A stretch of DNA of 51,704 nucleotides. It comes from Lachnospiraceae bacterium (lineage in GTDB: Bacteria; Bacillota; Clostridia; Lachnospirales; Lachnospiraceae). The stretch's first letter is position 1. Each line of letters opens with the position of its first letter. The notes under the pieces are model-generated. The model was not told where the DNA came from, did not search any database, and was given only the letters and a program-made list of their open reading frames with translations. Shown here in pieces: positions 33,512 to 41,915 of the stretch. A program made the translations under genes and the position numbers. The stretch is taken from assembly GCA_016290905.1 (NCBI GenBank), contig JAEEVO010000010.1, forward strand, positions 1 to 51,704, given 5' to 3'.

Positions 33512-36259
33512 ATGACTCCAGAAGAGCAAGCCCGTGTGGTTATAGATGAAAAGCTTGAACAGTCCGGATGGATTATTCAAGATATGCGGCAACTGAATTT
33601 GACAGCTTCCCTCGGTATAGCAGTACGCGAATTTCCTACCAGTACCGGGCCGGTTGATTATGCTCTTTTTATAGAGGGGAAGCCTGTAGGCATCGTAGAA
33701 GCAAAAAAATCCGAGGCCGGAGAAAACATTACTGTAGTGGAAGGTCAGTCCGCACGGTATGCGAACAGCACCTTTAAATGGGTACAGCAGGAATACAGGA
33801 TTCGCTTTGCCTACGAAGCAACTGACATGTTGGTCAGATTTACAGATTATGATGATATCAAATTCCGTTCCCGTGCTGTATTCTCATTCCATCGCCCGGA
33901 AACGTTAAAATCGCTGATAGCCGCTTCAGATACGGTTCGGAACAATATGAAGCATTTCCCGGCACTTGATGAGACAGGCTTCAGAAAATGCCAGATCAAG
34001 GCTATCAATAATTTGGATCGGTCCTTTGCGGATAACAGGCCAAAGGCGCTGGTCCAGATGGCCACAGGTGCGGGCAAAACATTCACTGCAATTACAGCAG
34101 CATACAGACTTTTGAAATACGGCAAGATGAACCGTATTCTTTTCCTTGTGGATACGAAGAGCCTCGGTGAACAGGCTGAACGTGAATTTCTTGCCTATAC
34201 GCCAAATGACGATCCGAGGAACTTTTCTCAGTTGTATGGTGTCAGACGACTGAAAAGTTCATATATTCCGAATGACATTCAGATCTGTATCAGCACCATT
34301 CAGCGCATGTACTCTATTCTGAAGGGTGAAGAACTGGATGAGGGCGCTGAAGAAGTTCCATTTGCGGAATATGTGACAGCAGAATCCAAAGCACCGAAGG
34401 AAGTTGTTTACAACAGTAAATATCCTCCGGAGTTCTTTGACTGCATTATCGTCGATGAATGCCACCGCTCCATCTATAATGTCTGGAGTCAGGTGCTGAC
34501 CTATTTTGACGCATTTATTATCGGGCTGACGGCTACTCCGGATAAAAGGACATTCGCATTTTTTGATGAAAATGTAGTCAGCGAGTATCCGAGAGAACAG
34601 GCTATCGTTGACGGCGTTAATGTCGGAGAGGATATTTTCCTTATAGAGACGGATATTACCAGAAACGGCGCACGTCTGATGAAACAGCTGATTGAATACC
34701 GCGACAGGCTTTCACGCGCAAAGCGTTGGCAGCAAATGGATGAAGACGAGGATTATTCCGGTGCGAACAAAGGAAAGCTCGATAAGGATGTTGTAAATCC
34801 AAGCCAGATCCGGACGGTAATCCGCAGCTTTAAGGAAAACCTGTTTACTACACTGTTCCCTCGCCGGAAGGAAGTACCGAAGACGCTGATTTTTGCTAAA
34901 ACCGACAGTCATGCGGATGATATCATCCAAATCGTCCGTGAAGAATTCGGCGAAGGGAATGATTTCTGCAAGAAAATCACCTATGCCGCCGATAAGCCGG
35001 AGTCGGTCTTAAGTGCATTCCGCAACGATTATTATCCCCGGATAGCTGTCACAGTGGATATGATCGCTACAGGAACGGATGTAAAGCCGATTGAATGTCT
35101 GATCTTTATGCGTGATGTCCGGAGCAAGAACTACTTTGAGCAGATGAAGGGGCGCGGTACACGGACACTCGGCGTGGATGACCTACAGAAGGTTACTCCC
35201 TCTGCCACAGAGAATAAAGATCATTTTGTCATTATAGATGCCGTCGGTGTTACGAAATCCAGGAAGAGCGATACCCGTCCATTAGAGCGCAAACCATTTG
35301 TTTCCATGAAGGAACTTATGATGAATATCGCTCTGGGTGCAAAGGATGAGGATACCCTGACGTCACTTGCAAGCCGTATTACTCGCCTGAATGCCCAAAT
35401 GACATCAACCGAGCGTAAAAACTTTGAAAATACGGTTGGTATTTCTGCGTGGAAGGTGGCAGAAAATCTGCTGAATGCATTTGATGAAGATGTTATCACC
35501 GAAAGAGCGAAGACTGATGCGGGAACAGAGGAGCCGACCGAGGAACAGCTGCAGGCTGCAAAGACTGCAATGATCACAGAAGCGGTCACCCCGTTCCATA
35601 ATCCGGAAACCAGGGATTTTATCGAAAATGTCCGCCGGAGTCATGACCAGATCATCGACAACATCAATCTGGATACAGTAACCTTTGCTGGGTATGACAC
35701 GCAGCGAGAAGAAAATGCCGATCAAGTAATCGCGACCTTCCAGGAATTTATTGAAGAAAACAAAGATGAGATCATTGCTCTCCGTATTATCTACGATCAG
35801 GCATATAAAGACCGCCCTATGATAATCGATGGGCTGAAATCGATGTATCAGAAGCTGAAGGAAAAAGGTATCACCGTAGAACGGTTGTGGGATTGCTATG
35901 CGATCAAAAAAACGGAAAAGGTGAAACGCGGCACGATGGCGCAGCTCACCGACCTGATTTCCATTATCCGCTTTGAGATGGGATATACGGACAATCTCTC
36001 TCCTTTTGCGGATAAGGTGAACTATAATTTCATGCAATGGACCTTCCGCAAAAATACCGGTGCGGTGCATTTCACAGAGGAACAGATGAAATGGCTGCGC
36101 ATGATCAAGGACCATATCATTACTTCGCTTTCTATCCTGCCGGAGGATCTGGATTTGACGCCTTTCGACCGTTGCGGCGGCTTGGCAGCATTCTATGATG
36201 CATTTGGTGATGATTATGAAAATATACTCAACGAGATGAATGTTGAGTTGGTGGCATAA
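33512..36259 (+). CDS. hsdR: Type I restriction enzyme, R (restriction/translocase) subunit
   Basis: The 915-aa product has an N-terminal PD-(D/E)xK nuclease (GPVDYALF then GIVEAKK, about 46-66), helicase Walker A MATGAGKTFTA near 183, DEAD-box IIVDECHRS near 312, LTATPDKR, and motif VI region EQMKGRGTRT. The C-terminal domain (about 700-915) should bind the M/S core. It cuts unmethylated DNA after translocation, with HsdM and HsdS. It begins 4 nt after the regulator gene, and ATG 33512 follows AAGGGGGAATGATCGT. Arginine codons CGC/CGT/CGG are more frequent than in the flanking core genes, in keeping with horizontal transfer. Confidence 0.95.
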   Translation: MTPEEQARVVIDEKLEQSGWIIQDMRQLNLTASLGIAVREFPTSTGPVDYALFIEGKPVGIVEAKKSEAGENITVVEGQSARYANSTFKWVQQEYRIRFAYEATDMLVRFTDYDDIKFRSRAVFSFHRPETLKSLIAASDTVRNNMKHFPALDETGFRKCQIKAINNLDRSFADNRPKALVQMATGAGKTFTAITAAYRLLKYGKMNRILFLVDTKSLGEQAEREFLAYTPNDDPRNFSQLYGVRRLKSSYIPNDIQICISTIQRMYSILKGEELDEGAEEVPFAEYVTAESKAPKEVVYNSKYPPEFFDCIIVDECHRSIYNVWSQVLTYFDAFIIGLTATPDKRTFAFFDENVVSEYPREQAIVDGVNVGEDIFLIETDITRNGARLMKQLIEYRDRLSRAKRWQQMDEDEDYSGANKGKLDKDVVNPSQIRTVIRSFKENLFTTLFPRRKEVPKTLIFAKTDSHADDIIQIVREEFGEGNDFCKKITYAADKPESVLSAFRNDYYPRIAVTVDMIATGTDVKPIECLIFMRDVRSKNYFEQMKGRGTRTLGVDDLQKVTPSATENKDHFVIIDAVGVTKSRKSDTRPLERKPFVSMKELMMNIALGAKDEDTLTSLASRITRLNAQMTSTERKNFENTVGISAWKVAENLLNAFDEDVITERAKTDAGTEEPTEEQLQAAKTAMITEAVTPFHNPETRDFIENVRRSHDQIIDNINLDTVTFAGYDTQREENADQVIATFQEFIEENKDEIIALRIIYDQAYKDRPMIIDGLKSMYQKLKEKGITVERLWDCYAIKKTEKVKRGTMAQLTDLISIIRFEMGYTDNLSPFADKVNYNFMQWTFRKNTGAVHFTEEQMKWLRMIKDHIITSLSILPEDLDLTPFDRCGGLAAFYDAFGDDYENILNEMNVELVA

Positions 36260-36262
36260 ACT

Positions 36263-37429
36263 ATGACAGAAACAAAGAAATTAAAAGACTGCTGTACAAT
36301 AATTGCCGGACAATCGCCTGAATCAAAATATTACAATTCGAAAGGGGATGGGCTGCCCTTCTTTCAGGGAAAAGCTGATTTTGGCGATTTATATCCAACG
36401 ATACGTGTATACTGTTCAAAGCCGACGAAAATATCGGAAAAAGACGATATTTTATTGTCAGTTCGTGCACCGGTTGGTCCCACTAATCTTGCACCTTGTA
36501 CTGTATGCATTGGCAGAGGGTTAACCGCTATCCGTCCATCCAAAGAATTACTGATAAAGTACGTGCTTCTCTTCTTTAGGTACTTTGAAGCTCAACTTGC
36601 GTCAAAGGGTACAGGAACAACCTTTAAGGCAATAACGCAGGATGTTATCAAGAATCTTGAAATACCTGTTCCTTCTATATCCGAACAGCAACGCATCGTG
36701 TCCCGTATCGAGGAGCTTTTCTCCTCACTCGACAATGCTGTGGAAACCTTGCAGAAAACAAAGGAACAGCTGGCAGTATATCGGCAGGCTGTTCTGAAAG
36801 AGGCTTTCGAGGGTGACTATAAAAAAGTCTCTCTCGGCGATATTTCTACGGTTATAAGCGGATACGCATTTAAGAGCAAAAAATATGATCCCGATGGTAA
36901 ATATGTTGTTGTTAAAATTGGGAATGTAAAGGAGCGGCGTTTTGACTTTAGCCGTGATTTAACTCGTACTAATGAGGCAGACGATAACATTTTAGAGAAA
37001 TATCTCCTACAAGAAGGAGATTGTCTAATCACACAAACCGGGTCGCGAGGTAAGAGAGATTATGGTTTTGTCTCAATGATTAGTAATCAAACCAATTTCT
37101 TGCTAAACCAAAGAGTTGCTGCATTGAGGTTTAACAAGGATGTTGCTATGCCACAGTTCTTTCAATACTATCTTTCTTCACCGGATTATAGGGATAAATT
37201 CTTCAGTTATGAAACCGGCAATGTGGGGCAGGGAAATGTCGGAATAAAAGCACTATCAGAACCTATGGTCATTTTGCCAAGTATTGTAGAACAGAAATTG
37301 ATTATTCAAAACATCGAAGAACGATTGTCCATGTGCGACAGTATTGAAAAAACTGTCAACACCGCTCTCACACAGGCCGAAGCCATGCGTCAGAGCATAC
37401 TGAAAGAAGCATTTGAAGGTCGTCTGTAA
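36263..37429 (+). CDS. hsdS: Type I restriction enzyme, S (specificity) subunit
   Basis: The 388-aa product has two target-recognition domains (about 1-145 and 195-345), each followed by a conserved helix (EQQRIVSRIEELFSSLD and EQKLIIQNIEERLSMCD). It chooses the bipartite DNA site for cleavage and methylation. Near-repeated tails RQAVLKEAFEG (about 174-184) and RQSILKEAFEG at the C-terminus give internal homology that can support domain shuffling. ATG 36263 starts 3 nt after the hsdR stop, with translation probably coupled. The N-terminal target domain is AT-rich. Confidence 0.93.
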   Translation: MTETKKLKDCCTIIAGQSPESKYYNSKGDGLPFFQGKADFGDLYPTIRVYCSKPTKISEKDDILLSVRAPVGPTNLAPCTVCIGRGLTAIRPSKELLIKYVLLFFRYFEAQLASKGTGTTFKAITQDVIKNLEIPVPSISEQQRIVSRIEELFSSLDNAVETLQKTKEQLAVYRQAVLKEAFEGDYKKVSLGDISTVISGYAFKSKKYDPDGKYVVVKIGNVKERRFDFSRDLTRTNEADDNILEKYLLQEGDCLITQTGSRGKRDYGFVSMISNQTNFLLNQRVAALRFNKDVAMPQFFQYYLSSPDYRDKFFSYETGNVGQGNVGIKALSEPMVILPSIVEQKLIIQNIEERLSMCDSIEKTVNTALTQAEAMRQSILKEAFEGRL

Positions 37430-37521
37430 AAGGAGTTATTAATGCCAAGAATTAACATCAGGAATTTTACAAGAAAGATGTCAAAGAACTATCTTCTGCT
37501 GAATTCGAAAAATGCTGCCTT

Positions 37522-38031
37522 ATGGTTCTGAGCGGGTATGCAGAAGAAATGTATCTTGATAACTTCGTTATCTCGCACAATGAGATTGTAAAAGCACACG
37601 ATGGCGACTATCAGGTAGATATTTACTCTGAGTTCACTATTTTTGGCGGAAGCAAAATAAAGGTTTTGGTAGAGTGTAAACAATACAGTAGTCCCGTGAA
37701 AAGGGAACGAGTCGAATTGCTTCACAGCAGGCTGCTAAGCACAGGTTCTCACAAGGGAATCCTGATGACAACTGCACAATTCCAGAGTGGAGCACTCCGC
37801 TTTGCGAAAGAACATGGCATTACACTGATCGAAGTTATGAATACATGCGATCGATTCCATAGCTATGCAAGCGAAGCGGACTTCAACCTTCCTTTTGAAG
37901 AAGAAATCCTTCACAGATATCCTGTTTTTTGCGCCAACCTAGTAACAGATGAAAGAAAACAGGTTTTTCCTACAACTTCAATGATAGAGCGATATATCGC
38001 AGAAATACATACTGAGAAAGGTAAAAACTGA
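37522..38031 (+). CDS. Mrr-like restriction endonuclease, 5' end out of frame
   Basis: The 169-aa frame carries an Mrr-type catalytic core: GDYQVDIY, VLVECKQYSSPVKRERV (the E-x-K of the PD-(D/E)xK fold), then SHKGILMTTAQFQSGALRFA and HGITLIEV. Mrr_cat nucleases cut modified or foreign DNA. The best start, ATG 37442 behind AAAAGGAG, reads MPRIN and then leaves frame; the catalytic frame reads HQEFYKKDVKELSSAEFEKC from 37456 on, so one missing base after the AAC codon explains it. Translation from ATG 37522 has no ribosome site and would lose the N-terminal helix. It is either a fresh pseudogene or a phase-variable gene. Short operon spacing on both sides places it inside the hsd operon. Confidence 0.7.
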   Translation: MVLSGYAEEMYLDNFVISHNEIVKAHDGDYQVDIYSEFTIFGGSKIKVLVECKQYSSPVKRERVELLHSRLLSTGSHKGILMTTAQFQSGALRFAKEHGITLIEVMNTCDRFHSYASEADFNLPFEEEILHRYPVFCANLVTDERKQVFPTTSMIERYIAEIHTEKGKN

Positions 38032-38032
38032 T

Positions 38033-38749
38033 ATGCGAGAATACAAAGATTGCTATATTGCTTATCTTGATATATTGGGCTTTAAGGAACTACTTAAAAA
38101 AACAGATGATAATCTGTGCGAATACATTGCCGGGCTGTTTGATCGGATACAAGAGGAGTATCATATAACTGTCAATAGAACTGGGAAACACTTAGTTGAT
38201 CCTGCTCTCATTAAGCAAAAAATTATGTCAGATAGCATTTGCATCTACGTTGAAGCAAGTGTACCGAATGCTCTTGCCGGATTAATTGCTACTTGTGACT
38301 ATTTTCAAGTCAGATTATCACGGCAAAATGCCCCCGTTCTTGTACGTGGTGCCATTGTTCGTGGGAATTTGTATGCTGAAGATGATATCATTTTCGGACA
38401 AGGTTTTGTTGATGCTTATCAGATGGAAGAAAAAACGGCAAAGTATCCACGCATCATTCTCACCAAGGCCATAATAAAGAAGTGCAGTTGCTTTGACGAG
38501 CATGGTCGGGATTATATCAAACAATTTACTTTTGATGATGACGATGCATTTGTCACGGTAGATTACCTATATCTTTTTTATGGACTGAGTCATGAGAAAG
38601 ATGATTGGAAGTGCTTTGCGACCTATGTGTTTGATAAAGTTGAGGCAGAAACAGATGCGTCAATAAAAGGAAAATACTTGTACTTACAGCGCAATATTAA
38701 AAGAGCCATAAAGAAATATGTGGACCAAGAGGAGGATTCTCATGTCTGA
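38033..38749 (+). CDS. Unknown protein, possible nucleotide-cyclase fold
   Basis: No confident family. The 238-aa product has the spacing of class III nucleotide-cyclase domains: a first strand with a putative metal Asp13 (YIAYLDILGFKELL, like the FxDIxGF of cyclases), a second acidic strand IMSDSICIYV with Asp67 (like GD-A-M), and VLVRGAIVRGNLY with Arg105. There is no TM segment or signal peptide. If catalytic, it could make a cyclic nucleotide signal in defence; if not, it may be a structural relative. It is placed between the Mrr-like gene and hsdM and overlaps the hsdM start by 8 nt, so it belongs to the restriction operon. Function is inferred only. Confidence 0.6.
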   Translation: MREYKDCYIAYLDILGFKELLKKTDDNLCEYIAGLFDRIQEEYHITVNRTGKHLVDPALIKQKIMSDSICIYVEASVPNALAGLIATCDYFQVRLSRQNAPVLVRGAIVRGNLYAEDDIIFGQGFVDAYQMEEKTAKYPRIILTKAIIKKCSCFDEHGRDYIKQFTFDDDDAFVTVDYLYLFYGLSHEKDDWKCFATYVFDKVEAETDASIKGKYLYLQRNIKRAIKKYVDQEEDSHV

Positions 38750-40241
38750 ACAAACATCAACAATTATTTCAAAAGTCTGGGGCATGTGTAATCCGCTCCG
38801 GGATGACGGTGTGTCTTACGGAGATTATCTGGAACAGCTGACTTATCTGATCTTCCTGAAAATGTCCGATGAGTATGGGAAGCCCCCTTACAAGAGAGAA
38901 ACCGGAATTCCAAAGGGATATACATGGTCGGATATGAATACGCTTAAGGGTGCCGAACTGGAAACACAGTATAAGAATACCCTTGAGAAACTTGGAGAAG
39001 AAGGCGGTATCCTCGGCCAGATTTTCAAAGGCGCAGTCAATAAGATCAGTAATGTTGCAATCCTTTATCGCGTTGTCCAGATGATCGATAGGGAAAACTG
39101 GGTGGCGATGTCTTCAGATGTGAAAGGCGAAATCTATGAAGGTTTGCTCCAGAAAAATGCGGAAGATATCAAAAGCGGCGCAGGACAGTATTTCACTCCC
39201 CGTCCGCTGATTAAAGCTATGGTTGAGTGCGTTCGTCCGGAGCCAGGAAAGACCATTGCAGATCCCTGCTGTGGCAGCGGAGGCTTTTTCCTCGCCGCGC
39301 AGTCGTTTCTTTCCAATCCGGCGAACTATTCCCTTGACCGCAGTCAAAAGGAATTCCTGAAAAATGAAACCTTCCACGGGAATGAAATCGTAAGTGCGAC
39401 TTTCAAAACGGCTCTGATGAATCTGTATCTTCATAATATCGGCGATATTTATGGTGAGATTCCGGTTACGCTCGGTGACGCGCTGCTTTCTGATCCCGGA
39501 TATCGTGTGGACTATTGTTTAACGAATCCGCCCTTTGGCAAAAAGTCTTCCATCACATTTACAAATGAGGATGATGAGCAGGAGGAAGAGGATCTCGTAT
39601 ATAACAGACAGGATTTCTGGACGACCAGTTCGAATAAACAGTTGAACTTCGTGCAGCACATCAATACGCTGTTAAAGGCAACAGGCAAAGCTGCTGTGGT
39701 TGTCCCTGATAATGTGTTGTTTGAAGGCGGTGCTGGAGAAACTGTTCGCCAGAAGCTATTGGAGACCACCGATCTTCATACGATTTTGAGACTTCCGACC
39801 GGAATTTTCTATAAGCCGGGTGTAAAAGCAAATGTCATCTTCTTCGATAAACGTCCAGCAAGTCCAGAAAAGCAGACGAAAGAAATCTGGATATATGACC
39901 TCCGGACGAATATGCATTTTACGCTAAAACAGCATCCGATGACTTATGCTGACTTGGAGGATTTCATCAGCTGTTATAATCCGAAGAATCGTTATGAGCG
40001 AAAAGAGACGTGGTCGGAAGAAAATCCCGATGGGCGTTGGCGTAGATTTATCGTTGGCGGCAAGGATGATCAGATCTTGAACCGTGACAAAACCAGCCTT
40101 GATATTTTCTGGATAAAGGATAAATCCCTTGCCAATCTCGATAATCTTCCCGCTCCGGATGAACTGGCGGATGATATCATTGAGAATCTACAGGCTGCCC
40201 TTGAAAGCTTCCAGGAACTGCAGGCTCAACTTAAGAAATAA
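38742..40241 (+). CDS. hsdM: Type I restriction enzyme, M (methyltransferase) subunit
   Basis: The 499-aa product is an adenine N6-methyltransferase: N-terminal helical domain (LRDDGVSYGDYLEQLTYLIFLKM), SAM motif I ADPCCGSGGFFL near 172-183, catalytic NPPFG (variant of NPPF/Y) near 261, and the type I C-terminal domain. It methylates the host sites chosen by HsdS and is required for restriction. I chose ATG 38742 behind AAGAGGAGG over the upstream in-frame ATG at 38718. The order hsdR-hsdS-(two genes)-hsdM is unusual; hsdM is more often next to hsdS. Confidence 0.95.
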   Translation: MSEQTSTIISKVWGMCNPLRDDGVSYGDYLEQLTYLIFLKMSDEYGKPPYKRETGIPKGYTWSDMNTLKGAELETQYKNTLEKLGEEGGILGQIFKGAVNKISNVAILYRVVQMIDRENWVAMSSDVKGEIYEGLLQKNAEDIKSGAGQYFTPRPLIKAMVECVRPEPGKTIADPCCGSGGFFLAAQSFLSNPANYSLDRSQKEFLKNETFHGNEIVSATFKTALMNLYLHNIGDIYGEIPVTLGDALLSDPGYRVDYCLTNPPFGKKSSITFTNEDDEQEEEDLVYNRQDFWTTSSNKQLNFVQHINTLLKATGKAAVVVPDNVLFEGGAGETVRQKLLETTDLHTILRLPTGIFYKPGVKANVIFFDKRPASPEKQTKEIWIYDLRTNMHFTLKQHPMTYADLEDFISCYNPKNRYERKETWSEENPDGRWRRFIVGGKDDQILNRDKTSLDIFWIKDKSLANLDNLPAPDELADDIIENLQAALESFQELQAQLKK

Positions 40242-40253
40242 GTGAGGTAGCGT

Positions 40254-40970
40254 ATGCTTTATAATGTGTATTGTGATGAAACATGTCATCTTGAAAACGA
40301 CGGAATCAACGTAATGGTTCTCGGAGCGGTCTGGTGTCCTCAAAGCAAGCTGAAAGAAGTAAACCAGCGCATCAAGGAGATTAAAGCCAGGAATAATGTT
40401 TCCCCAACGATGGAGCTTAAATGGACAAAGATTAGCCCCGGTAAACTGGATCTTTACAAAGATCTTGTAAATTACTACTTTGATGATGATGATCTTCATT
40501 TCAGAGCATTGATAATACCAGACAAATCGAAGCTGGATCATCAGCGTTTCAATCAGACGCATGATGAGTGGTATTATAAGATGTACTTTGATATGCTGAA
40601 GGTCATCTTCCATCCGATGGATCGATTTGAGGTTTATATTGATATAAAGGATTCCAATTCATACCACAAAGCACAGAAGCTGAGAGAGGTATGCAGTAAT
40701 TCAATGTATGATTTCTCAAAAAGTATTATCCAGAGACTGCAGCCGATCCGCTCCGAAGAAGTACAAATCATGCAACTCACAGATATCCTGATTGGTGCCA
40801 TAGCTTATGAGAATCGTTTATTTCCTGAAGGATTTAAAAAGAGCTCAGCGAAACAGGAAATCATCAGCCTTATCAAAAAACGTTCAGGCTATACAATGAA
40901 AAAGAAAACTCTCCTGAGGGAAGACAAACTTAATCTTTTCCGCTGGGATGCAAGGGGGATCAATGAGTAA
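40254..40970 (+). CDS. DUF3800-family protein
   Basis: The 238-aa product opens with NVYCDETCH, the acidic strand typical of DUF3800 (usually Y-x-D-E-S), followed by GAVWCP, TMELKW, FEVYIDIKDS and the C-terminal QIMQLTDILIGAIAY. DUF3800 proteins are thought to have an RNase H-like fold and are common in mobile and defence regions; their activity is not established. It starts 12 nt after hsdM with ribosome site AGTGAGGTAGC, so it is co-transcribed with the restriction genes. Confidence 0.82.
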   Translation: MLYNVYCDETCHLENDGINVMVLGAVWCPQSKLKEVNQRIKEIKARNNVSPTMELKWTKISPGKLDLYKDLVNYYFDDDDLHFRALIIPDKSKLDHQRFNQTHDEWYYKMYFDMLKVIFHPMDRFEVYIDIKDSNSYHKAQKLREVCSNSMYDFSKSIIQRLQPIRSEEVQIMQLTDILIGAIAYENRLFPEGFKKSSAKQEIISLIKKRSGYTMKKKTLLREDKLNLFRWDARGINE

Positions 40971-41475
40971 TAATTGCTGGCTTCCAAAATGTGAATATTA
41001 TGACAGTTCTCAGCCGTGGACAGATTATGAGGATCTCCTCTATTCTATTTTCAAAACTGATTTTATAGATAGTTACCCTGAATTTGAAGGCAAGGAAATC
41101 AGAATCCGCTTCTATCCAAAAGAAAACAACAAGGAGGAAGCCTTCTATCATGTCACTTGCCAAGACTACCTTAAAGTCGGAGACCGCGTCCCTGATTTCA
41201 GAAGATGCGAAAGAATCCGCTGGGTCAGAGCCTTTATTGAGAACTATGACTGTGATACGTCAAAATGTACAGACTGTGACGGAATTAAAGTATGGGAGAA
41301 ACCATACAAGAATAATCAGCGGATTCACTTGCTGTTTGAGGAGAAAAGATATATCGTAGTATTGGAAAGAAGAGACAACTATGTACTGTTGATCACGGCC
41401 TTTTATATTGATCATAATCATACCCTTGAGAATAAGATTAAAGAGTATCAGCGATATAAGGCTGAGTCTGAGTAA
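40963..41475 (+). CDS. Unknown protein at the end of the restriction operon
   Basis: Not recognised. The 170-aa product has acidic and aromatic-rich sequence with a Cys pattern CDTSKCTDC near 104-112, which may bind a metal, and a C-terminal part (RIHLLFEEKRYIVVLERRDN, LLITAFYIDHNH) that resembles small RNase-like domains of toxins in layout only. ATG 40963, within 8 nt of the DUF3800 stop, has ribosome site AAGGGGG and is better than the longer in-frame start at 40948. The overlap suggests that it works with the DUF3800 protein. Confidence 0.6.
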   Translation: MSNNCWLPKCEYYDSSQPWTDYEDLLYSIFKTDFIDSYPEFEGKEIRIRFYPKENNKEEAFYHVTCQDYLKVGDRVPDFRRCERIRWVRAFIENYDCDTSKCTDCDGIKVWEKPYKNNQRIHLLFEEKRYIVVLERRDNYVLLITAFYIDHNHTLENKIKEYQRYKAESE

Positions 41476-41504
41476 AAAAAATTTTCATTATTTCGCGAAT
41501 TCTA

Positions 41505-41533
41505 TTGACAAGGATCAAAATATCGGCTATACT
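41505..41533 (+). promoter_or_regulatory. Promoter upstream of the hydE leader region
   Basis: TTGACA (41505-41510), 17-bp spacer, TATACT (41528-41533). It drives a short leader into the two terminators at 41572 and 41617. Confidence 0.7.
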
Positions 41534-41571
41534 TATAATAGCTCATCTGCCAGGTGTAGAAGGAGTTCCTG

Positions 41572-41606
41572 AAGACGTTTTGCTTATGCAAAGCGTTTTT
41601 TGTTTT
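41572..41606 (+). terminator. Terminator after the promoter at 41505
   Basis: ACGTTTTGC-TTAT-GCAAAGCGT with one G-U pair, then TTTTTTG. The 5' side CTGAAGACGTTTT resembles the carA/dapL/purF leader strings. Confidence 0.75.
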
Positions 41607-41817
41607 AGTAAATGGGTACGTGCAGAGGAAGTTTAGCCTCTGTACGTCTTTTCTTAATAGTTTGCCTAAGTTTTGCCTTTGTTATTACCCGCTTCCCTTC
41701 TTCCCAGCTGACAGAGATGTTATCGCTGATCTGGAAGTACAGTTCAGCAAGCCATTGCCCTTTCAATATAATGGTTGGAATAGTCCTGTATTTATATCCA
41801 CTCTGTTCATAGATCTT
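41605..41817 (-). pseudogene. SymE-family toxin remnant
   Basis: Reading the minus strand from 41817 to a TAA at 41607-41605 gives 70 residues: YKYRTIPTIILKGQWL, AELYFQISDNISVSWEEG, then KRVITKAKLRQTIKKRR. The IPTIILKGQWLxELxF and VxxxxEEGxxxIT pattern is that of SymE toxins (an AbrB-fold family linked to RNA cleavage in E. coli). There is no ATG or other good start in frame: a stop at 41820-41818 closes the frame, and the nearest ATG (41810) is in another frame. It is therefore taken as truncated or frameshifted. In E. coli symE lies beside hsd genes, as here. Confidence 0.65.
41617..41655 (+). terminator. Second hairpin terminator before hydE
   Basis: ACGTGCAGAGG pairs with CCTCTGTACGT (one G-U) and is followed by CTTTTCTT. 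It overlaps the 3' end of the SymE remnant on the other strand. Region 41656-41850 holds nothing else that I recognise. Confidence 0.55.
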
Positions 41818-41851
41818 TTAAGTGTTCTGTATTACAAACAGAGAATTTTGA

Positions 41852-41881
41852 TTGACATAAGACAAAAAAACTATGTATAAT
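41852..41881 (+). promoter_or_regulatory. Promoter of hydE
   Basis: TTGACA (41852-41857), 18-bp spacer, TATAAT (41876-41881). The -10 overlaps the first in-frame ATG (41880), so that ATG cannot be the translation start from this promoter. Confidence 0.75.
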
Positions 41882-41915
41882 GAAATCTGATAAATATATG
41901 AAAGCGATATTATTT

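Noticed and set aside
37489-37725. Antisense 78-aa ORF over the Mrr-like gene
   Set aside because: It overlaps the nuclease catalytic region on the other strand and has no start signals.
41612-41880. Plus-strand ORFs of 66 and 86 aa before hydE
   Set aside because: They lie opposite the SymE-like frame, lack ribosome sites and carry no recognisable features.
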